Part shown: positions 11,801 through 18,984 of the stretch, in pieces | Position numbering within the stretch: the stretch's first letter is position 1 | Layout: each line of letters opens with the position of its first letter | Source: a virus | Length of the DNA: 64,000 bases | Reading direction: 5' to 3' (one strand) | IMG/VR virus record: IMGVR_UViG_3300043425_001634 | Span: 1-64,000 of that record | Notes under the pieces: model-generated | The model's database searches: none | What the model saw: only the letters and a program-made list of their open reading frames with translations | Told to the model about the DNA's origin: nothing | Translations under genes and position numbers: made by a program

Positions 11801-13386
11801 AAATTGCTGAAGCAAAACAACAACTAAGCATACAACAGGCTGCACTAAGTGGAATAGATTCTCAGTCGATCGAAGCATTAGAACGTCAAGCTAGAAGCGC
11901 TGAATTAGCGTTAGAGCAACAAATGCAGCAAGAGCGGTTGAATCTTGCCAAACAAAATCAGCGAGAGTTAAATAGACTAAAATCCACAGGATTGATTACC
12001 GAATTTGATTATCAGCAACGAAAAATAGAAGCAGAGAAAGAAATGCTGGAAATAGAAAAAGGATTGACTGAAACCCGGAAGCAGATCAAACAAGCAGAAA
12101 CGGACGAAATCATCCGACAAATTGATCTGCAAATAGCGGCTGAACAGCAAAGAATGAATGAGTTGTCTGCCGCAGTAGATGCAGAAAAAGCACTAAAAGA
12201 TCACAAGACTCAAATGCTTGATTTTGACAAAACCTTACTTGATGCACAGGCGGGACTGCAAAAAGCAAGGTTTGATGCAGAGATTAGTCAAATTCAGATT
12301 AATCTCAATGAAACCGAAGATCCAATAGCAAAGGCCAGCCTTCAAGAGCAATTGAATGCAGCAAAAATTGCTCAACTTAAAGAGGAGTATCAGATTCAGC
12401 TTCAGCAATTAGAAATTGAGACTCAGCGCAATCAGTTGGCGGCTGAACAAATGACAATGGAAGCTGAAATCAACAAAATGAAGGCAGAGTCGGCTGTCTT
12501 AGAAGCTGAAATGAATTTGTCCAAGGCCAAAACAACTAAAGATGCAGAGCAGATAGCATTGGCGCAATCTCAATTAAATATTGCACAAAAGCAAGTCGCG
12601 GCATCCGATCTGGGAATACAAGCCGCCAAGCGCAATATGGAGTTACAAGCAAAAACCTCAGAGATTGCCAAGCAAACACTGGACGTGCAACATCAAACAG
12701 CAATGGCAGAGGCAGAAGCGGCTGCAAGAGCGGATCAACGGGCTGCCGCATATCAAGGAATGGAGCAAAGTGCTAATAACGCTGCCGACGCGGTAAGTAG
12801 AGCCAGTAATGCAGAAGCTAACGCATCAGCCAGAAGCGGAAGGGAATATGCTCAATTAACAGATCGAACTGAGCGCGTTGATGGCATAGAAGCTGAATTT
12901 CAACAAAAATGCGAAGGTAGTGGCGCTTTATGGGGGCCGGGTGTAATCGAAAGAAATCGAGGCAAGGGAATAAGCGCAAACCCAATGTCTTTGCGAATCC
13001 CCTTACCCGGAGGTGGCACTATTGTTCCCTCATGGGAAGTTGATCCAAAGACAGTTGTAGACGGGGCAAGAGCAATGGGTGGTCCAGTTGATGTCAATAA
13101 AACTTACTTGGTTGGAGAAAAAGGACCAGAATTATTTATTCCTTCCGCCAGCGGGCAAATTATCCCAAATGGTAAGCCCGCACCCGTAAGTGCCAATGCG
13201 ACCCCCGGCGTAGGCATGGTAAATAATTCAAATAAAGAATTGTCTATTCGCTTAGACGCTTTGGGCGATCGCATTATGCGATTAGCAAACTCTCCTCGCA
13301 ATATCTCTGTTTCCACCGCGACACCGATCGCAGATACGTTAAGTTTGATTAACAAAGTCTCCGCAACTAAATATCCTGATGTATGA
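2854..13386 (+). CDS. Tail tape measure protein, 3510 aa
   Basis: Sets tail length and takes part in DNA ejection in long-tailed phages. Residues 1-1100 are helical and Ser-rich. The TP901-type tape-measure core lies at about residues 1230-1370 (MSRGTISMEELRGQLSER, then the GELVELVSSG region). Hydrophobic, membrane-seeking segments follow at about 1390-1480 and 1690-1810. A very long coiled-coil rod runs from about 1830 to 3300, including three near-identical 119-aa repeats. The C-terminal end has the familiar GGPVDVNKTYLVGEKGPELF motif. The start overlaps the previous stop (ATGA). It is far larger than usual (lambda gpH has about 850 aa), implying a very long tail. Unlike most phages, no tail chaperone gene precedes it; those genes lie near 31 kb on the other strand. 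Confidence 0.95.
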   Translation: MSNVVGSVEFDVRLNFDSFNQELNRIKNQKLPCIPICIEPPKNLAQDIQKQVKQVSIQEKKEQTKSQKGEDQQTKENIEKLKEAIEKATVAFSSVRSVSVGTRSTQSSSGVRSEKGFTGEEGIILGIKSLRLAIEQTAVSIGEGIAVALESTESVLRELLPKDNIFKAAGRIVNQTAGNLISDSITGGGSGPNKIGVLIGKGAKFANNSPGSEKFNKDVDTVIPGFSKLLKYLESWDSSSNSVSKVGESERLDVAIIVSRSLTDAANRIVESLANTEKEINSLASALSSIPSLSLESLSPQRNNSQNPLLMAAQIAGANVAADEIKNIFNQIFGQFFSNAVNNTSGVIKNKIQEVFDGIFSKEAKEDNSVMGAIKNISDGLFAGISEESDDSSIVVHPNFSESYSLISYFQEITQVSDDLARNLLKLNESIIVVNGAKEVDSFGVATQVNYKSIMEEGEAFVEERQRHYNEIKNQSVDNIDICRIHELTDSGYNIKQGLRKAKKSDNSLPKEEQLLSSGSEFYQRYIEILRKIGQYDTLIVKKLRGIDKEIDQESSNKISQIESFTGQKILPQKKSGQNIAQGIAVGIEDGNDLLKESATAVFNIIDKTIRDKFDINSPSGWGKIVGENIIKGILEGLRTNDLEMTLKNSIGGIINSVDTGIGGETLNNTIRELLGISAEKILSENKESLDDLAKQVYEYVLSQDMDGVRSNFLRFFSGSFINNSQIMQGDGRVIGNKGGMGEVAASSAAGATENVLGTDSGLQSEIDNLLSRNKGVLKSVSTLMEVVSSLSSMDLGKEVSRDVIDVFRDILSGKTIKDSLSSSEILQEVADILKQAQPTNEDGVRENLKKHLLKSLEGANAISQSSLGDDHFISVWLKAFNDTFNRTEETEREDGLPSLENILSEERPVHVNRFDAWKEKAKEYLMKASRYAKAAAKTYFDQTEYQGHLFSLFLDAAETVNSEMQGIFNRDAFAKMPGIEAKIQQLESAVEELKRQKEVLEQEQKEIVDKINELDAARDQIIDFTAEKVKELTEQLNNYASDPMGNAASQLKSQIEEINQDESNKLQEILEERQQLIGGLSQVELNIANISSEESQQESRLKDQYKRKEKQENRQENPFNAEASYEETRRIENVFQERIQQFDNLFPGVKDFMVQGLAFLGSMETFQSMLGQAVDFVQESLEQVLGLLTNRGVLKGLTSTGQEYQDIQTFLDKQINTFSLDRATTESGFKGFYASAQGTSMEGDPTKKIFEGITQASRAYNLTRDQQEGTFLALTQMMSRGTISMEELRGQLSERLPGAMAIAARAMQMTQGELVELVSSGQLAANIFLPKFAQQLKNETANAAKSATGSLASIRQEYENIVFNFRVKVVETIEPGLKVLGRGFIFLINTAKKLAPLVAFMAGTIFLGSLEGIAGFLKIIAGHIVRIVGLAPLIAAGAAGIATPFVALLPLMAQVFEIKQWIGLFTLYIPIITTLIDGLNTKIELFGVTLYQSESDKALERITNSVQALKQSLNESTESANKLANSTANIKSVSPIDDKLRWDNKNSQEEILKGEMSAIKDFAYIGGAFAFDLVRSDYHAYDQEIRRVAQIKRGQDEALFRAGKADVPTQKILRSSPEFIDEWYYTSHGINNVEKPKSMRIYDRMTSLTTFGKFNDFNQLNRKLYKGFDKFLTNFLKTLGGLPAKVAARNAAMETGASIAGSAVNGIGIARTGSFSRGASRLVGNIPGINLLGRTAASVAKAFAPLGNAATKLSSKFLLAGASVVGPLADIALMAKSFAVAALPTLSAVLVGMVQFAVIIGLVAAAALAFNKTVSWMKGQGGKTITWTQVQEEWRINDNEKFNKQSNVTVDEILKTIGQYQGNVGILAEAENKNRQIQSLTVESGRLSDADPRKEIVKGEIARLNSTKALVDERINNLRSANLDAIKQLESQLETEKNPQLISSLQTQLNLVKKAQTMLEVAEAEASNMSAVKSFAVALRSLNNQFDSIAARFENYATNLDIDLSEKEIAEFSNPNARFLSSRLDVDRKTQEQEIAQQRLSEEQQSANLAKEQITSQAEFGNIERILRAEIGDLGIDASGAKTFDEMIQSLSSDQISALREKFTDEAIKQNLELVASYREKQSQILSGEQELAAKTIELKRAKEAAEIEIIENTYDQAANKLKLAATDEEVLIQRQLLNQEINEQESQLRMRQLEEVNAEKSIKLTENKIKQLQGSHKKGIISTDVYAEKMQGLEQQLADEQKQLIESKVATQEAVQQKVLDEMEKALQIATALMEQRQNQQTAIIKKAQLDRKMTESQANEALAKLASDRAKAEVTIKEKQLMELRKARTKGYITESEFASRERDLVTELSAAKTQALEEELALREAIKERILDELERANAMADAAINKKSSTAKQNIIQTQITEYQTKGDRVDALANQDQLKADRQALEKQQKLKVQAVEANKKMLNDNILSQEEYTDRQIAAEQELADIKIQILENTLAQQREAANSATAEIERAVSESQSKIDKLQSQRSVSIKEDQLKKGSSSRRLAATTAEIAQSESELIAVQERLKATEKQVREIQDAYNEGTISQQTYFEQMTAAEQSLAELKVQNFEQQISLQEQIANAALEELDRVIQKSEQALDKINTDSQIEIRQTELGQVQSLGEEKAGQNAEVSTNKLEKEQTLERIRQAQMELAEISRLRREEIIDAETANDHIAETETKLSQLKLDLIENEMNAKQLAADAAIAELEKVIQKSEQALDKINTDSQIEIRQTELGQIQSLGKEKAGQNAEVSTNKLEKEQTLERIRQAQMELAEISRLRREGIIDAETANDHIAETETKLSQLKLDLIENEMNARQLAADAAITELEKVIQKSEQALEKINIEGQTKIRQTELGQIQSLGEEKAGQNAEVSTNKLEKEQTLERIRQAQMELAEIKRLQEQGIVDAATASERITESEIKLSQLKLDLIENEMNARQLAADAAIAELERVQQAANSALEIAEAKQQLSIQQAALSGIDSQSIEALERQARSAELALEQQMQQERLNLAKQNQRELNRLKSTGLITEFDYQQRKIEAEKEMLEIEKGLTETRKQIKQAETDEIIRQIDLQIAAEQQRMNELSAAVDAEKALKDHKTQMLDFDKTLLDAQAGLQKARFDAEISQIQINLNETEDPIAKASLQEQLNAAKIAQLKEEYQIQLQQLEIETQRNQLAAEQMTMEAEINKMKAESAVLEAEMNLSKAKTTKDAEQIALAQSQLNIAQKQVAASDLGIQAAKRNMELQAKTSEIAKQTLDVQHQTAMAEAEAAARADQRAAAYQGMEQSANNAADAVSRASNAEANASARSGREYAQLTDRTERVDGIEAEFQQKCEGSGALWGPGVIERNRGKGISANPMSLRIPLPGGGTIVPSWEVDPKTVVDGARAMGGPVDVNKTYLVGEKGPELFIPSASGQIIPNGKPAPVSANATPGVGMVNNSNKELSIRLDALGDRIMRLANSPRNISVSTATPIADTLSLINKVSATKYPDV
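10690..11760 (+). repeat. Three 357-bp direct repeats inside the tape measure gene
   Basis: The coding DNA repeats with a period of 357 bp (119 codons): the same TCTGAGC/TCAGAAC position falls at 10714, 11071 and 11428. The first two copies are almost identical in DNA, the third has diverged in its second half. Each unit encodes a heptad-rich helix beginning near VIQKSEQAL. The period is a whole number of codons, so gain or loss of copies would change tail length without a frameshift. Confidence 0.9.
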
Positions 13387-13397
13387 CAAAAATCAAT

Positions 13398-13514
13398 GGG
13401 GCAGTAGCGCAGCTAGGAAGCGTACCGGCACCTTCTTGGTGTTGTTGGCCAAGCAGTTCAAATCTGCAATCGGTTCAATGCCGGTGGTCGCGGGTTCAAA
13501 TCCCGTCTGCTCCT
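13398..13514 (+). tRNA. tRNA-like element with a 43-nt insert in the anticodon loop
   Basis: The acceptor (GGGGCAG/CTGCTCC, one G-U pair), D arm (GCGC/GCGT), anticodon stem (CCGGC 13425-13429 with GCCGG 13480-13484), 5-nt variable loop and T arm (GCGGG, loop TTCAAAT, CCCGT) fit a normal tRNA. The loop closed by the anticodon stem is 50 nt, not 7. Inside lies a second T-arm-like hairpin (13453-13467, GCAG/CTGC around TTCAAAT) and a CACC/GGTG hairpin. No CCA is encoded. If 13431-13473 were removed the loop would read ATTCAAT, anticodon UCA; this is speculation. It may be a disrupted tRNA, an intron-bearing tRNA or a structural tRNA mimic. It follows the tape measure stop by 11 nt. Confidence 0.55.
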
Positions 13515-13517
13515 CTT

Positions 13518-13593
13518 AAAGCGATCGCGTAATTGGGTAGCGCACCGATATCGCAAGAAAATCGGTAGTATAGGTTCAACTCCTGTTCGCTTT
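13518..13593 (+). tRNA. tRNA-like element with an 11-nt anticodon loop
   Basis: Seven perfect acceptor pairs (AAAGCGA/TCGCTTT), D arm GCGT/GCGC with an AATTGGGTA loop, anticodon stem CCGAT/ATCGG, a 4-nt variable loop and T arm ATAGG/CCTGT around TTCAACT are all in normal register. The anticodon loop has 11 nt (13550-13560) in place of 7, so no anticodon can be assigned safely. No CCA is encoded. A HIP1 octamer spans the acceptor and D arms. The 3' end overlaps the stop codon of the convergent gene at 13592 by two bases. It is probably a tRNA mimic or decayed tRNA. Confidence 0.5.
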
Positions 13594-14293
13594 ATTTTAA
13601 GCCAAAGTGATCAATAAATGCTTTTGCCAAGTATTTTATGTTTACGTTATCGCATAAATTGTCGTGATAGCCTAAAACTGGAATTAAACAAAAATTTTTG
13701 ATTTTGGACTGCCAGTTTAGATAAGAAGTAAATTGAAAGACATTGTTGGCGTTACGAGGCAATAAAGCATTATCTTGAGCGTAGAAAAAAGTCACTTCCT
13801 GATCAAACTCAAAATATTTTGGTTCATAGCTTAAAGATGAATTGATGAAAAAGTCACTTGTTTTTGTTGATTCCTCTGCTTCTTCTTGTGTCATTCCTTC
13901 AAGCATTCTTCGCTGAATAGCTGCCGGTTTTTTTATTTTCAACCATAAATCTTTTGCAATATTTTTTTCTTCTTCAGTTTGTACAAAAAACATAGGCGGA
14001 TCAAAAAGAGCAATTCCTGACACCTCAATTTGATTATTTAAATAAATTCTTGCGATTTCCAATGCAATCATACCACCTATGCAAATGCCCGACAAAAAAT
14101 AAGGAGGTGATTGACTGGTTATTATCTTATCTGCGTAATCAGAAGCGATTGACTCAATTGATAAATTTTGCTGTTCAATTAATTCTTTTGTGGGCTTAAT
14201 CCCTTTAAGAATATACTTGCTGTCAATAAAAGGCGAAATTCCTTGAGCTAAACTTAGCCGTCCGCCCGCATCATGTATAATATTTATATTCAT
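13592..14293 (-). CDS. Thioesterase-like alpha/beta hydrolase with Cys nucleophile
   Basis: A 233-aa product with the fold signature of thioesterase domains from peptide and polyketide synthases: an N-terminal strand followed by HDAGGRLS, a nucleophile elbow GICIGG (residues about 90-95) before a helix, a strand with GIALFDPP giving a likely catalytic Asp, a lid region (about 110-165) and a late His in GYHDNL. The usual Ser in GxSxGG is Cys here. It is the last gene of the minus-strand tail-tip/fibre operon, after the fibre gene. A stand-alone thioesterase in a phage tail cassette is unusual; it could act on host lipids or glycoconjugates or on a host metabolite. The fold is fairly sure, the substrate unknown. 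Confidence 0.7.
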   Translation of the reverse strand: MNINIIHDAGGRLSLAQGISPFIDSKYILKGIKPTKELIEQQNLSIESIASDYADKIITSQSPPYFLSGICIGGMIALEIARIYLNNQIEVSGIALFDPPMFFVQTEEEKNIAKDLWLKIKKPAAIQRRMLEGMTQEEAEESTKTSDFFINSSLSYEPKYFEFDQEVTFFYAQDNALLPRNANNVFQFTSYLNWQSKIKNFCLIPVLGYHDNLCDNVNIKYLAKAFIDHFGLK

Positions 14294-14305
14294 TTTAATT
14301 TTTTC

Positions 14306-15658
14306 TTATATTTTAGATATTAACAGTGAAGTCTTCCATCGGACGGCTGTGGCAGCATCTCCAATTACACGAATTTCAAAATTATCTGTTCCTTGGTTTA
14401 TATCAGCGATTGCCGACCATCCAGCGGAAATGTCTCCACGTACAACAATCTCCGATTCGTATCCCGGAGAAGTAACGATACGGATTTCCCCGTTGTCGTT
14501 AATGGCACTAACATTAAATTCAAAAAACATTATCTTTCCTGCGTTTGTGCCGCTGACTCCTTTTCCTGCGACGTGACCAGAAACAGTAATTGATTCATTT
14601 ATGCTTAGTGGATAACTGCCAATAATTGTTGCTGCTGCATCTACGGTTTCCGTTGATAAAACGGCCACAGAAGCATCAGTAGAAAAATCAGATTTTGTAA
14701 CATAAATTGCATTTGCTTGAGACTCTGTTAAAAACGCTGCATGATTGTAAGACGATTCGTGTGTATTTATAGCATTCTGTACCATTACTTGAGACGCAAA
14801 GGACGAATGATTATGCTGTGCATTGTGAGCAGTCATTAATCCTATAGCTGTTCCTGTACTGTCTGCTCCAATGTCTACTGCTGTAGGCATCTGTACTAAC
14901 TTGTTGTTGGCATTTAGCGTAGCGATGCCACTCGCAACACCAATTGGCTGATAGCTCCATGATGTTCCATTAAAAGAAAGAGCGGACGGAACGGTGAATC
15001 CAGGCCACGCCAATGATTGAATTGCAGATAGCTGATTTCCCGAAGGCTGCGCTCCAATAATTCCTGGGGTTAATACAACTGTGCCAGTCAAGCCGTTTAC
15101 CGATAAAATTGAGTTGTTGTCAGGAATTCTAATCCATTTAGTCCCGTCAGACATCATTTGATCGCCAGGATTAAAATTTGTCTCTCCGTCAATTGCCGAC
15201 AAAGTTCCACCAATATTGCAAATAAAAAAATCTCCGTTAGATGTTAAAGTGCCGTTTCTCAATCCTCCTGTTATTAAAGTTGGAGTATTGGTGCTGGCAT
15301 TCCATGAACCTAAATAATTTAAGCCTCCTGTAATTGGTGGCAAAAAATCCACGGGAATAATGCCATTTGAATCAAGACGGGCAAACCCTAATGGCAGATT
15401 AACTGGGTACGAAACAAAAGTATCTTCCGGGGTGATGCCGATTAAAGAATCATCTGCTACCGTCAAAGGAAAAGCACTCCTAAATGGAGTCAGGTCTAAA
15501 CCAGTGATCGCTTCCCATGTTGCCATGCTTGAAGCTATTCCATCGTTAGTCTGCGCTTCAACAGGGATGTCTCCAGGATTATTTAATGCTGTTCTCAAAG
15601 ATCGATAAAAATTAGCAAATTCCTGGGATAATTTACCCCAATAATCAATGGCGCTCAT
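14306..15658 (-). CDS. Tail fibre / receptor-binding protein
   Basis: A 450-aa product. Residues 1-70 look like an attachment segment, residues about 80-240 a beta-rich shaft with SVNGLTGTVVLTPG and ALNGTSW-type strands common in fibres, then His-rich short repeats (HNAQHNHSSF, YNHAAFLTES) and a C-terminal beta-sandwich head (about 325-450). The His-rich repeats and YLTQ/FLTES pieces recall the plus-strand fibre at 39.5 kb, so the phage has two fibre loci. It probably sits at the tail tip and contacts the cell surface. It precedes the hydrolase gene by 12 nt. Confidence 0.7.
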   Translation of the reverse strand: MSAIDYWGKLSQEFANFYRSLRTALNNPGDIPVEAQTNDGIASSMATWEAITGLDLTPFRSAFPLTVADDSLIGITPEDTFVSYPVNLPLGFARLDSNGIIPVDFLPPITGGLNYLGSWNASTNTPTLITGGLRNGTLTSNGDFFICNIGGTLSAIDGETNFNPGDQMMSDGTKWIRIPDNNSILSVNGLTGTVVLTPGIIGAQPSGNQLSAIQSLAWPGFTVPSALSFNGTSWSYQPIGVASGIATLNANNKLVQMPTAVDIGADSTGTAIGLMTAHNAQHNHSSFASQVMVQNAINTHESSYNHAAFLTESQANAIYVTKSDFSTDASVAVLSTETVDAAATIIGSYPLSINESITVSGHVAGKGVSGTNAGKIMFFEFNVSAINDNGEIRIVTSPGYESEIVVRGDISAGWSAIADINQGTDNFEIRVIGDAATAVRWKTSLLISKI

Positions 15659-15671
15659 AATTAACCTCTTT

Positions 15672-16331
15672 TTACTGATACAAAATCAAAAAACTTTTAA
15701 CAGCGTAGCTCGGAATCTCTTGTTCTGTTAATTCCATCCCTCCAGGAATCTCACCAAGTGTAATTGTTTCATCCTTAATGGAACATTCATTTTCTACTTT
15801 TGTTAATGTTTTTTTGTTAATGTCAAAATCAACTACTTGTGCGGTATTTTTTGGCGCAGTTAATAGCAAATCAGTTATTTTAGTGTCTACAGTTTTTGCT
15901 TTTGATTCCGGATCAAACTCCCAAATATCCGCGCTTACATCAACTTCTTGTACTATAGTATTCGCAAAATTAGTCAAAAGACGAGTGTTGATTTCTTGCT
16001 GAAAACAATCATCGACTTGCGAAATACTAATATTTTGATTTGGATCTATTGTCACTTGCTGTCTCCAGTCCGGGGGAGTATGCAAAACATTGTCAGTCAC
16101 CTCCAGTTCTTCGCTTGAATCCCAAACAATATTGTTGTTTTTTAATTCAACTAAATTTAATTTATGAATATCTTTTTTTTGATAAAGTTGATTTACTGTG
16201 TCCAGATCGTAATGCACTGTAACCAAGTAGTGTTGACTTGTTGCTGTCACAAACACCCTATGGTCTCCGTCAACATAGCTCTTTGGTAAAGGAATATTGA
16301 ATGTTCCGAAAAGGACTGTATATTCAGACAT
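15672..16331 (-). CDS. Putative tail-tip protein
   Basis: An acidic, beta-rich product of about 219 aa. I chose the ATG at 16331 because it overlaps the end of the upstream gene by 8 nt, as is usual in this operon; an upstream in-frame start at 16349 lies deeper inside that gene. No family was recognised. The single-operon context (hub, baseplate-like and fibre genes) suggests a structural tail-tip or fibre-attachment part. Confidence 0.5.
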   Translation of the reverse strand: MSEYTVLFGTFNIPLPKSYVDGDHRVFVTATSQHYLVTVHYDLDTVNQLYQKKDIHKLNLVELKNNNIVWDSSEELEVTDNVLHTPPDWRQQVTIDPNQNISISQVDDCFQQEINTRLLTNFANTIVQEVDVSADIWEFDPESKAKTVDTKITDLLLTAPKNTAQVVDFDINKKTLTKVENECSIKDETITLGEIPGGMELTEQEIPSYAVKSFLILYQ

Positions 16332-18408
16332 AAATATAAACTCCAGCAATTCTAGCTATATTATAGCTTTCTTGATCTGTAATGCCAAATCCAGGCTGTA
16401 AACTATTCAATCTTTCTATTCGATTAGTCTTTAGTACAAAAACATCTCCTGATTGGGACTTTATTCTGCGATATCTTACAACTGGAATAATAATATTTGC
16501 TTGCTCAATTAATTCATTTGATTTAATTATATGCTCTTTTAATGTAATGCCATTAACTAAACTACTAGGACTCACAGAATAAATATCAATAATCAAATCA
16601 GAGTTTGGCTCAACAAAAGGATTCAATGTTCCTTTTATTAATTTACTAGAATAATATCCATAAGTATGATTATAAGGCACGAATGTAATCTTTGAGTCAT
16701 TCCTCTCAAAAATCTTTGGCAGAAAATCGTCTATAAAATCACGGTATAATAAAGATGTAGTCTGAAAAGTGCGATCAAAAACTATTTCATCGTTTTGAAT
16801 CCCTGACGCATGGTAAAAACGATAGTCTACGTCTCCGAAATAAACAAATCCAGAGGCTATTTCTATTTTTTTTGATTTAATGCTTAAATCTGCTTTATTT
16901 AAATAAAATGTCGTTAAAACTTTCAAGCGATTCATGCTACGCATTTTGTGCCAAATCTTAAGCAATATCTCATCCGTTTCTATTCCTAAAACAAATTTAT
17001 GATTGTTCGCTGGATTAGTATCATCGGCAGGTATAGCCAATCCAGAATTAAATTTTTTGCCCTCAAACAATAAACTGTATTCTCTCCAAAGATTTTTTCT
17101 CTCGCTAGGATAGTTTCCGCAGTAAGGTTCACCATTAATCCATCCGCTTTCGCCACCGCTTTCGCCGCCCGGAAAAAATCTATTTGTACTTGGTTTATCG
17201 TAAGTCGATTTAGACGTATAAGCCAAATAGCCAGTTACTCGATAAGGAAAAACTTCTGTGAAAGATTGACTTCCTACTGGGGCTAATTGAAAATCAGAGA
17301 AAAAATATCCGTGATCTAGACATTCAGTGGATGAACCTCCCTGAAAGTTTAGCAAGGGTCTTTTTTTAATGTCTTCCCTAACACTATCCTTTGATCCCCC
17401 ACTAGAATAAATATAAAAACCTGTGTATTGCTCATAGTCAGTCACATTTTCTGGAATCAATCCTTGATCACAAGGATTGTGTATTAATTCAGACTGACTG
17501 TTATAAATAGTTTCATATGAAGGTTGATTACCAAAAGCGCGATAATTAGGAGAATTACTAGGAGCCACAACAGGATTTCCTGGTTTACCAGAATTATGGA
17601 CTTCGCTAATAGGCCAAGCAATAGTCCCATTATACCAAATGGATGCTGGGTTAACGTGCTGAATAACACGAGAGCCATGAGCAATATAAACAGTGAATTC
17701 CCATCCAGGATGATTTTCTATAATGGAGTCCATTGCAGCAATACTGGAGTCAAATCCATCCGATCCACCTCCACCTCCTGATCTCAAGCCGCCGGAACAA
17801 TGTTTTTTATCTTCCTTGCATTCTTCGTAGTCTTTGTAAACATCGTGATATTGTATTAATTCTGAAACAGGTATTCTGTCACAAGAATGTACCTCTGGGT
17901 TATAAATATAAACATATTCAGTTTGCAATTCTAAAAGCGCAATATAAGCCGTTTTCAATTCGGATTTTGCAACAAGCGCTATAATACTTATGTTGTTTGA
18001 TTTTTTTTGAATTAATATTATTGACGTTGCTATTTTTTTGTTCGCTTGTATTAAAGCAATAGCGATTGGAGTTTTAGTGCTCTTTTGAATTAAAACTATG
18101 GAAACAGGAGTTTGAGTGATTTCATCTGCATTGTCATTAGCTGGTAAAGAAAAAGGGACTGGAGTAAACATTTTCCAGTCAATCAACGATTCAGCAGAAT
18201 CAGTTGTTCTGTAATGTTCTGGAATCGTCCCCCTGGAAATTGCGCCATTAGACAAGTATTTGGCATAGCGAATTTGACCCGCTCCATAATTAATCCATTT
18301 TTTATTAGTTTCTGCATCATTGCCAATAAAAGATATTTTTGGTTGAGAGTCTGGAGTAGATTTATACTCCTCTTTTTGAAGATTTCTTTGCTCGTCTGAT
18401 TGTTCCAT
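16324..18408 (-). CDS. Large putative tail-tip structural protein
   Basis: A 694-aa product. The N-terminal region has repeated IALIQ/IVLIQK-type hydrophobic strands (about 100-170), then a Cys pair region, a flexible Gly/Ser linker (GGLRSGGGGGSDG, about 215) and a long region rich in aromatic residues and loops that looks like a surface or carbohydrate-binding domain (PGWEFTVYIAHG and after). No catalytic motif was identified. It overlaps the next gene and follows the previous one by 3 nt. It is likely part of the tail tip and a candidate for host-surface binding. Confidence 0.5.
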   Translation of the reverse strand: MEQSDEQRNLQKEEYKSTPDSQPKISFIGNDAETNKKWINYGAGQIRYAKYLSNGAISRGTIPEHYRTTDSAESLIDWKMFTPVPFSLPANDNADEITQTPVSIVLIQKSTKTPIAIALIQANKKIATSIILIQKKSNNISIIALVAKSELKTAYIALLELQTEYVYIYNPEVHSCDRIPVSELIQYHDVYKDYEECKEDKKHCSGGLRSGGGGGSDGFDSSIAAMDSIIENHPGWEFTVYIAHGSRVIQHVNPASIWYNGTIAWPISEVHNSGKPGNPVVAPSNSPNYRAFGNQPSYETIYNSQSELIHNPCDQGLIPENVTDYEQYTGFYIYSSGGSKDSVREDIKKRPLLNFQGGSSTECLDHGYFFSDFQLAPVGSQSFTEVFPYRVTGYLAYTSKSTYDKPSTNRFFPGGESGGESGWINGEPYCGNYPSERKNLWREYSLLFEGKKFNSGLAIPADDTNPANNHKFVLGIETDEILLKIWHKMRSMNRLKVLTTFYLNKADLSIKSKKIEIASGFVYFGDVDYRFYHASGIQNDEIVFDRTFQTTSLLYRDFIDDFLPKIFERNDSKITFVPYNHTYGYYSSKLIKGTLNPFVEPNSDLIIDIYSVSPSSLVNGITLKEHIIKSNELIEQANIIIPVVRYRRIKSQSGDVFVLKTNRIERLNSLQPGFGITDQESYNIARIAGVYIYV

Positions 18409-18411
18409 GTT

Positions 18412-18984
18412 TTAAAATGGTGACAAGTCACCGACTCCAATTTGAATATTTATTGCTGAATTATTTGCCGATAAAACTGTAAAAAAAACTGAATCCCATG
18501 AATCAGACATTCCTGGATTTCGAGCCATTAAAGTTAAATACTTCAATGTGTTGGTTAATTTAAATGGCAACTGTCCATTATTTCCCGTCAATTCTCCTTG
18601 CCAAAATCTACCCAAAAAATCACTATTAGGTACTTGATTCCATAAATGCAGTTGAATGCCAGATCCGATAACTACGATACTGGGGTGAACTGAAATAGTT
18701 GCGATATAACTCTTGTTTTCTTCGTAAGTTAAGAATTCTATGTAATTGCCATCACAATTTCCACTTGATTTTGGGTTAACCGCATAAGTCAAGGTAGAAG
18801 TAGCAGGAGGAGTTAAATCAACTATCTGCCATATAAGTTGATTATTTGCATTTTTAGCATAGAACAGTCGATTGTTGGCACTAGAAACAGCTAATATTCC
18901 TTCTCCGTAAATTAAATCCGCATTAGAAGGATTTGCAGTAGAATGAATTTTTACTACCGACTCAACCGAGTTTGCGTGTTCCAT
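18412..18984 (-). CDS. Putative tail-tip protein, beta-sandwich type
   Basis: A 190-aa product with alternating short strands. The N-terminal part (ANPSNADLIYGEGILAVSS) resembles the collar of small fibre-attachment proteins; the rest looks like a jelly roll or Ig-like domain. Its ATG overlaps the TAA of the 59-aa gene upstream (TAATG). No family was recognised. Its place in the tail operon supports a structural role. Confidence 0.45.
   Translation of the reverse strand: MEHANSVESVVKIHSTANPSNADLIYGEGILAVSSANNRLFYAKNANNQLIWQIVDLTPPATSTLTYAVNPKSSGNCDGNYIEFLTYEENKSYIATISVHPSIVVIGSGIQLHLWNQVPNSDFLGRFWQGELTGNNGQLPFKLTNTLKYLTLMARNPGMSDSWDSVFFTVLSANNSAINIQIGVGDLSPF

Noticed and set aside
12536-13355. 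Minus-strand frames inside the end of the tape measure
   Set aside because: Shadows of a strong coding frame; no ribosome sites, odd composition.
13398-13593. UGA-reading suppressor tRNA with genome recoding
   Set aside because: Many genes here stop with TGA, often overlapping the next ATG, so TGA is a true stop in this phage. The UCA anticodon needs an assumed splice.
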